A stretch of 64,000 bases of DNA. Source: Lethocerus indicus (lineage: Eukaryota > Arthropoda > Insecta > Hemiptera > Belostomatidae). The notes under the pieces were generated by a model. The model worked only from the letters and a program-made list of their open reading frames with translations. It did not search any database and was not told the origin of the DNA. The stretch is taken from NCBI GenBank assembly GCA_019843655.1, contig JACDQD010000006.1, forward strand, positions 558,001 through 622,000, in the 5' to 3' direction. Shown in pieces: positions 62,359 through 64,000 of this stretch; position 1 is the first letter of the stretch, and every line of letters starts with the position of its first letter. A program made the position numbers and the translations under genes.

Positions 62359-62774
62359 AAAATGCGATTTTTAAGGCCAAAAATGGCATTTTTAGACGTG
62401 AAATTGGCCCAAAAATGCGGTTTTTAAGGCCAAAAATGGCATTTTTAGACGTGAAATTGCCCCGAAAATGCGGTTTTTAGGACCTAAAAATTGCATTTTT
62501 GACGCGAAATTGGCCCGAAAATGCGGTTTTTAGGACTAAAAATGGCATTTCTGACGCGAAATTGGCACCAAAATGTGGTTTTTAGGACTAAAAATGGCAT
62601 TTTTGACGCGAAATTGGCACGAAAATGCGGTTTTTAGGACCTAAAAATTGCATTTTTGACTGAAATTGGCCAGAAAATGCGGTTTTTAGGACTAAAAATG
62701 GCATTTTTGACGCGAAATTGGCACCAAAATGTGGTTTTTATGGCCAAAAATGTCATTTTTTGACGTAAAATTGG

Positions 62775-62775
<1 letters not shown>
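62357..62775. repeat. 52-bp satellite, block 2
   Basis: Eight units of about 52 bp have the pattern AAAATGCGGTTTTTAGGACT, AAAAATGGCATTTTTGACGC, GAAATTGGC. Two subtypes (GGACCTAAAAATTGC and GGACTAAAAATGGC) alternate, hinting at a two-unit higher-order repeat. It is the reverse complement of the families at 919-1170 and 63795-64000. A (TA)n tract follows at 62776-62804. Confidence 0.92.

Positions 62776-62804
<29 letters not shown>
62776..62804. repeat. (TA)n microsatellite
   Basis: About 14 TA units directly after the 52-bp satellite, so that the satellite is enclosed by TA tracts. Confidence 0.93.
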
Positions 62805-62807
<3 letters not shown>

Positions 62808-63794
62808 GGCAACTGGGAAGGTATAAATCTAATGTACTCTTGGACATTAATTTGTGTAGGTTATGTGACGAGTTGAAACCTACGGTCTGGAGGTATACCA
62901 CCCTGTGACAAGGGCTAATAGGGTTCACATTAGCGTCTCCTCTACGTCCGTGTGTGTGTGTGTGTGTGGAAATGCCCCAGCTCAAATGGAAAATGCATGT
63001 CGGACCTAGACGGGTTTACTTCAGCGGCCAGCGAAACCGCCCCGCCACCCCACCCCTTTCATCCCTTCTCCCACCGTCCGACTATCCCGTCCTTTTCAAC
63101 CTCCTCTCGACAGGGTTCCCGGTGGGGGATTATTTTTATATTTTATCGCGAATTGATTTATCGCGCCCCCTTTCTCTAGACCGGTTTTCTTGGCCTGCAC
63201 AAGCGTTCAGTTTCCTCTACAAAATCAAATAGTTGTGGGTAATGGAAGAATGTAAAGTTTTTTTAAAGATAGTGACGTAATTTCTAATTTTATCCACGAA
63301 TCAAAAATTCCTTCGCACCAACCTCAATGCCCCCCCCCGGTATGTTTCTAACAACACAATCCAACATGAAGTTCCCGATCCACTCGTTCAGTCACTTTCC
63401 TCTCTCGCCCATCCATTATCCCCGCAACGACGGCTTAAACGCCGCCGGGCCCAGAGAGTTCACTTCGGGGACAGTAGTTGAATCGTCTAAAAAAGCTTTA
63501 TACAGGGCTTATACAGGCCCAATAAGTGTAAAGTTGATTTTTAAAATGGGGCACTGTTGATTGAACCAAATATACTTCTGCAGTTGGAGCGTTTAGAATT
63601 GTCGAATGTCGATACGAAAGATAAAGTTTCGGCTCTACGAAAAATTAATATTTTACTCACAGTTTGAATAGAATTTGTGAGGATACGGCTCATCTCCGCA
63701 TTAAAACATTCCCCGGAAACGGGACGGAGCGGTACGTGACCGGGTGTTTCGAGGTGTTTATTTATTACATCTCAGTTGTACTTTGCGTACACAG
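62805..63794. other. No supported gene; (GT)n tract
   Basis: (GT)n at 62949-62968. Small frames (62776-63232, 63327-63560) are unrecognised. TCTAGACCGGTTTTCTTGG at 63175-63193 could be a family A scrap. Confidence 0.4.
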
Positions 63795-64000
63795 CATTTT
63801 CGAGCCCACTTTTGGCCTAAAACCCCATTTTTGTGCCTAAAAGCTGTATTTTTGGGCCAATTTTAGGCATAAAAACCTCATTTTTACGCCTAAAAACCCC
63901 ATTTGGGCTGATTTGGCTCCCGAAAACCCCATTTTTGGGCCGATTTACCGCCTAAAAACCCCATTTTTCGAACAAAAACCACATTTTTAGGCTGATTTTA
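63795..64000. repeat. 31-52 bp satellite, block 3 (runs off window)
   Basis: Diverged units such as AAAACCCCATTTTTGGGCCG, ATTTACCGCCTAAAAACC and CATTTTTACGCC continue to the window end. The orientation matches block 1. The array may continue beyond the window. Confidence 0.8.

Overview
This window looks like gene-poor, repeat-dominated nuclear DNA of an animal, most likely an arthropod. The evidence is indirect. There are many remnants of mariner-type DNA transposons, including one recognisable mariner transposase fragment. CpG is not obviously depleted, and (TA)n, (GA)n, 12-15 bp minisatellites and long poly(G)/poly(C) runs are very abundant. The mariner ends starting TTGGGTYGGCAACTAAG resemble those known from insects, including Hymenoptera, but I cannot name a species. 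No bacterial operon, rRNA gene, CRISPR array or confident protein-coding gene is visible. The longest open frames all lie inside minisatellites whose unit length is a multiple of three, so they are artefacts of periodicity.

The dominant component is a short inverted-repeat element, called family A here. A rough sum of the listed intervals gives about 40 copies or fragments and about 9-10 kb. It has no coding capacity. Its left half runs from an end like AGTTTAATATACCTGTTTTG, through GTCTCCTCTCGCCGG, the stem-loop AGACCG/CGGTCT and CATCTTCAGTAGC, to TCAGTCACTGTCGGCAC and a central loop with CACTGTCACTTGTACTG. The right half is the reverse complement. Copies occur as full palindromes, half elements, loop-deleted near-perfect palindromes, nested insertions and tandemly amplified halves. 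I do not recognise it as a described family.

Other mobile remnants are three mariner-like MITE families. M1 ends in TTGGGTCGGCAACTAAG and one copy keeps transposase code. M2 ends in AGGGTGTCC..AATTAACGC. M3 ends in TATTAGGTGTACCCAAAAG. There is also a dispersed repeat B with GAAACGTC motifs, and a repeat C that sits beside family A.

Layout: 0-8 kb holds a 31-52 bp satellite (919-1170), a family A copy whose loop became a 12-bp minisatellite (2.1-2.5 kb) and scattered copies. 9.8-16.7 kb is rich in family A, including a 145-bp tandem array of half elements. 16.4-20.2 kb carries a direct duplication. 21.4-22.1 kb is a 15-bp array; 23.6-24.2 and 25.3-26.5 kb are two related 12-bp arrays. 31.8-33.8 and 40.7-42.7 kb are the arms of a 2-kb inverted duplication. 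43.8-44.6 kb is a 254-bp triplication. 45-63 kb holds more family A and mariner MITEs, and the window ends in the same 31-52 bp satellite family seen near its start.

The main hypothesis is that family A acts as a seed for local DNA amplification. Its loop and shoulder contain short internal repeats that match the units of the 12-bp minisatellites here. Its loops carry (TA)n tracts, its halves form a 145-bp satellite, and its palindromes sit at inverted duplications. It also carries a CTGAAGA..GAAAC motif that partly matches a hammerhead ribozyme core, although a cleavage site is not evident.
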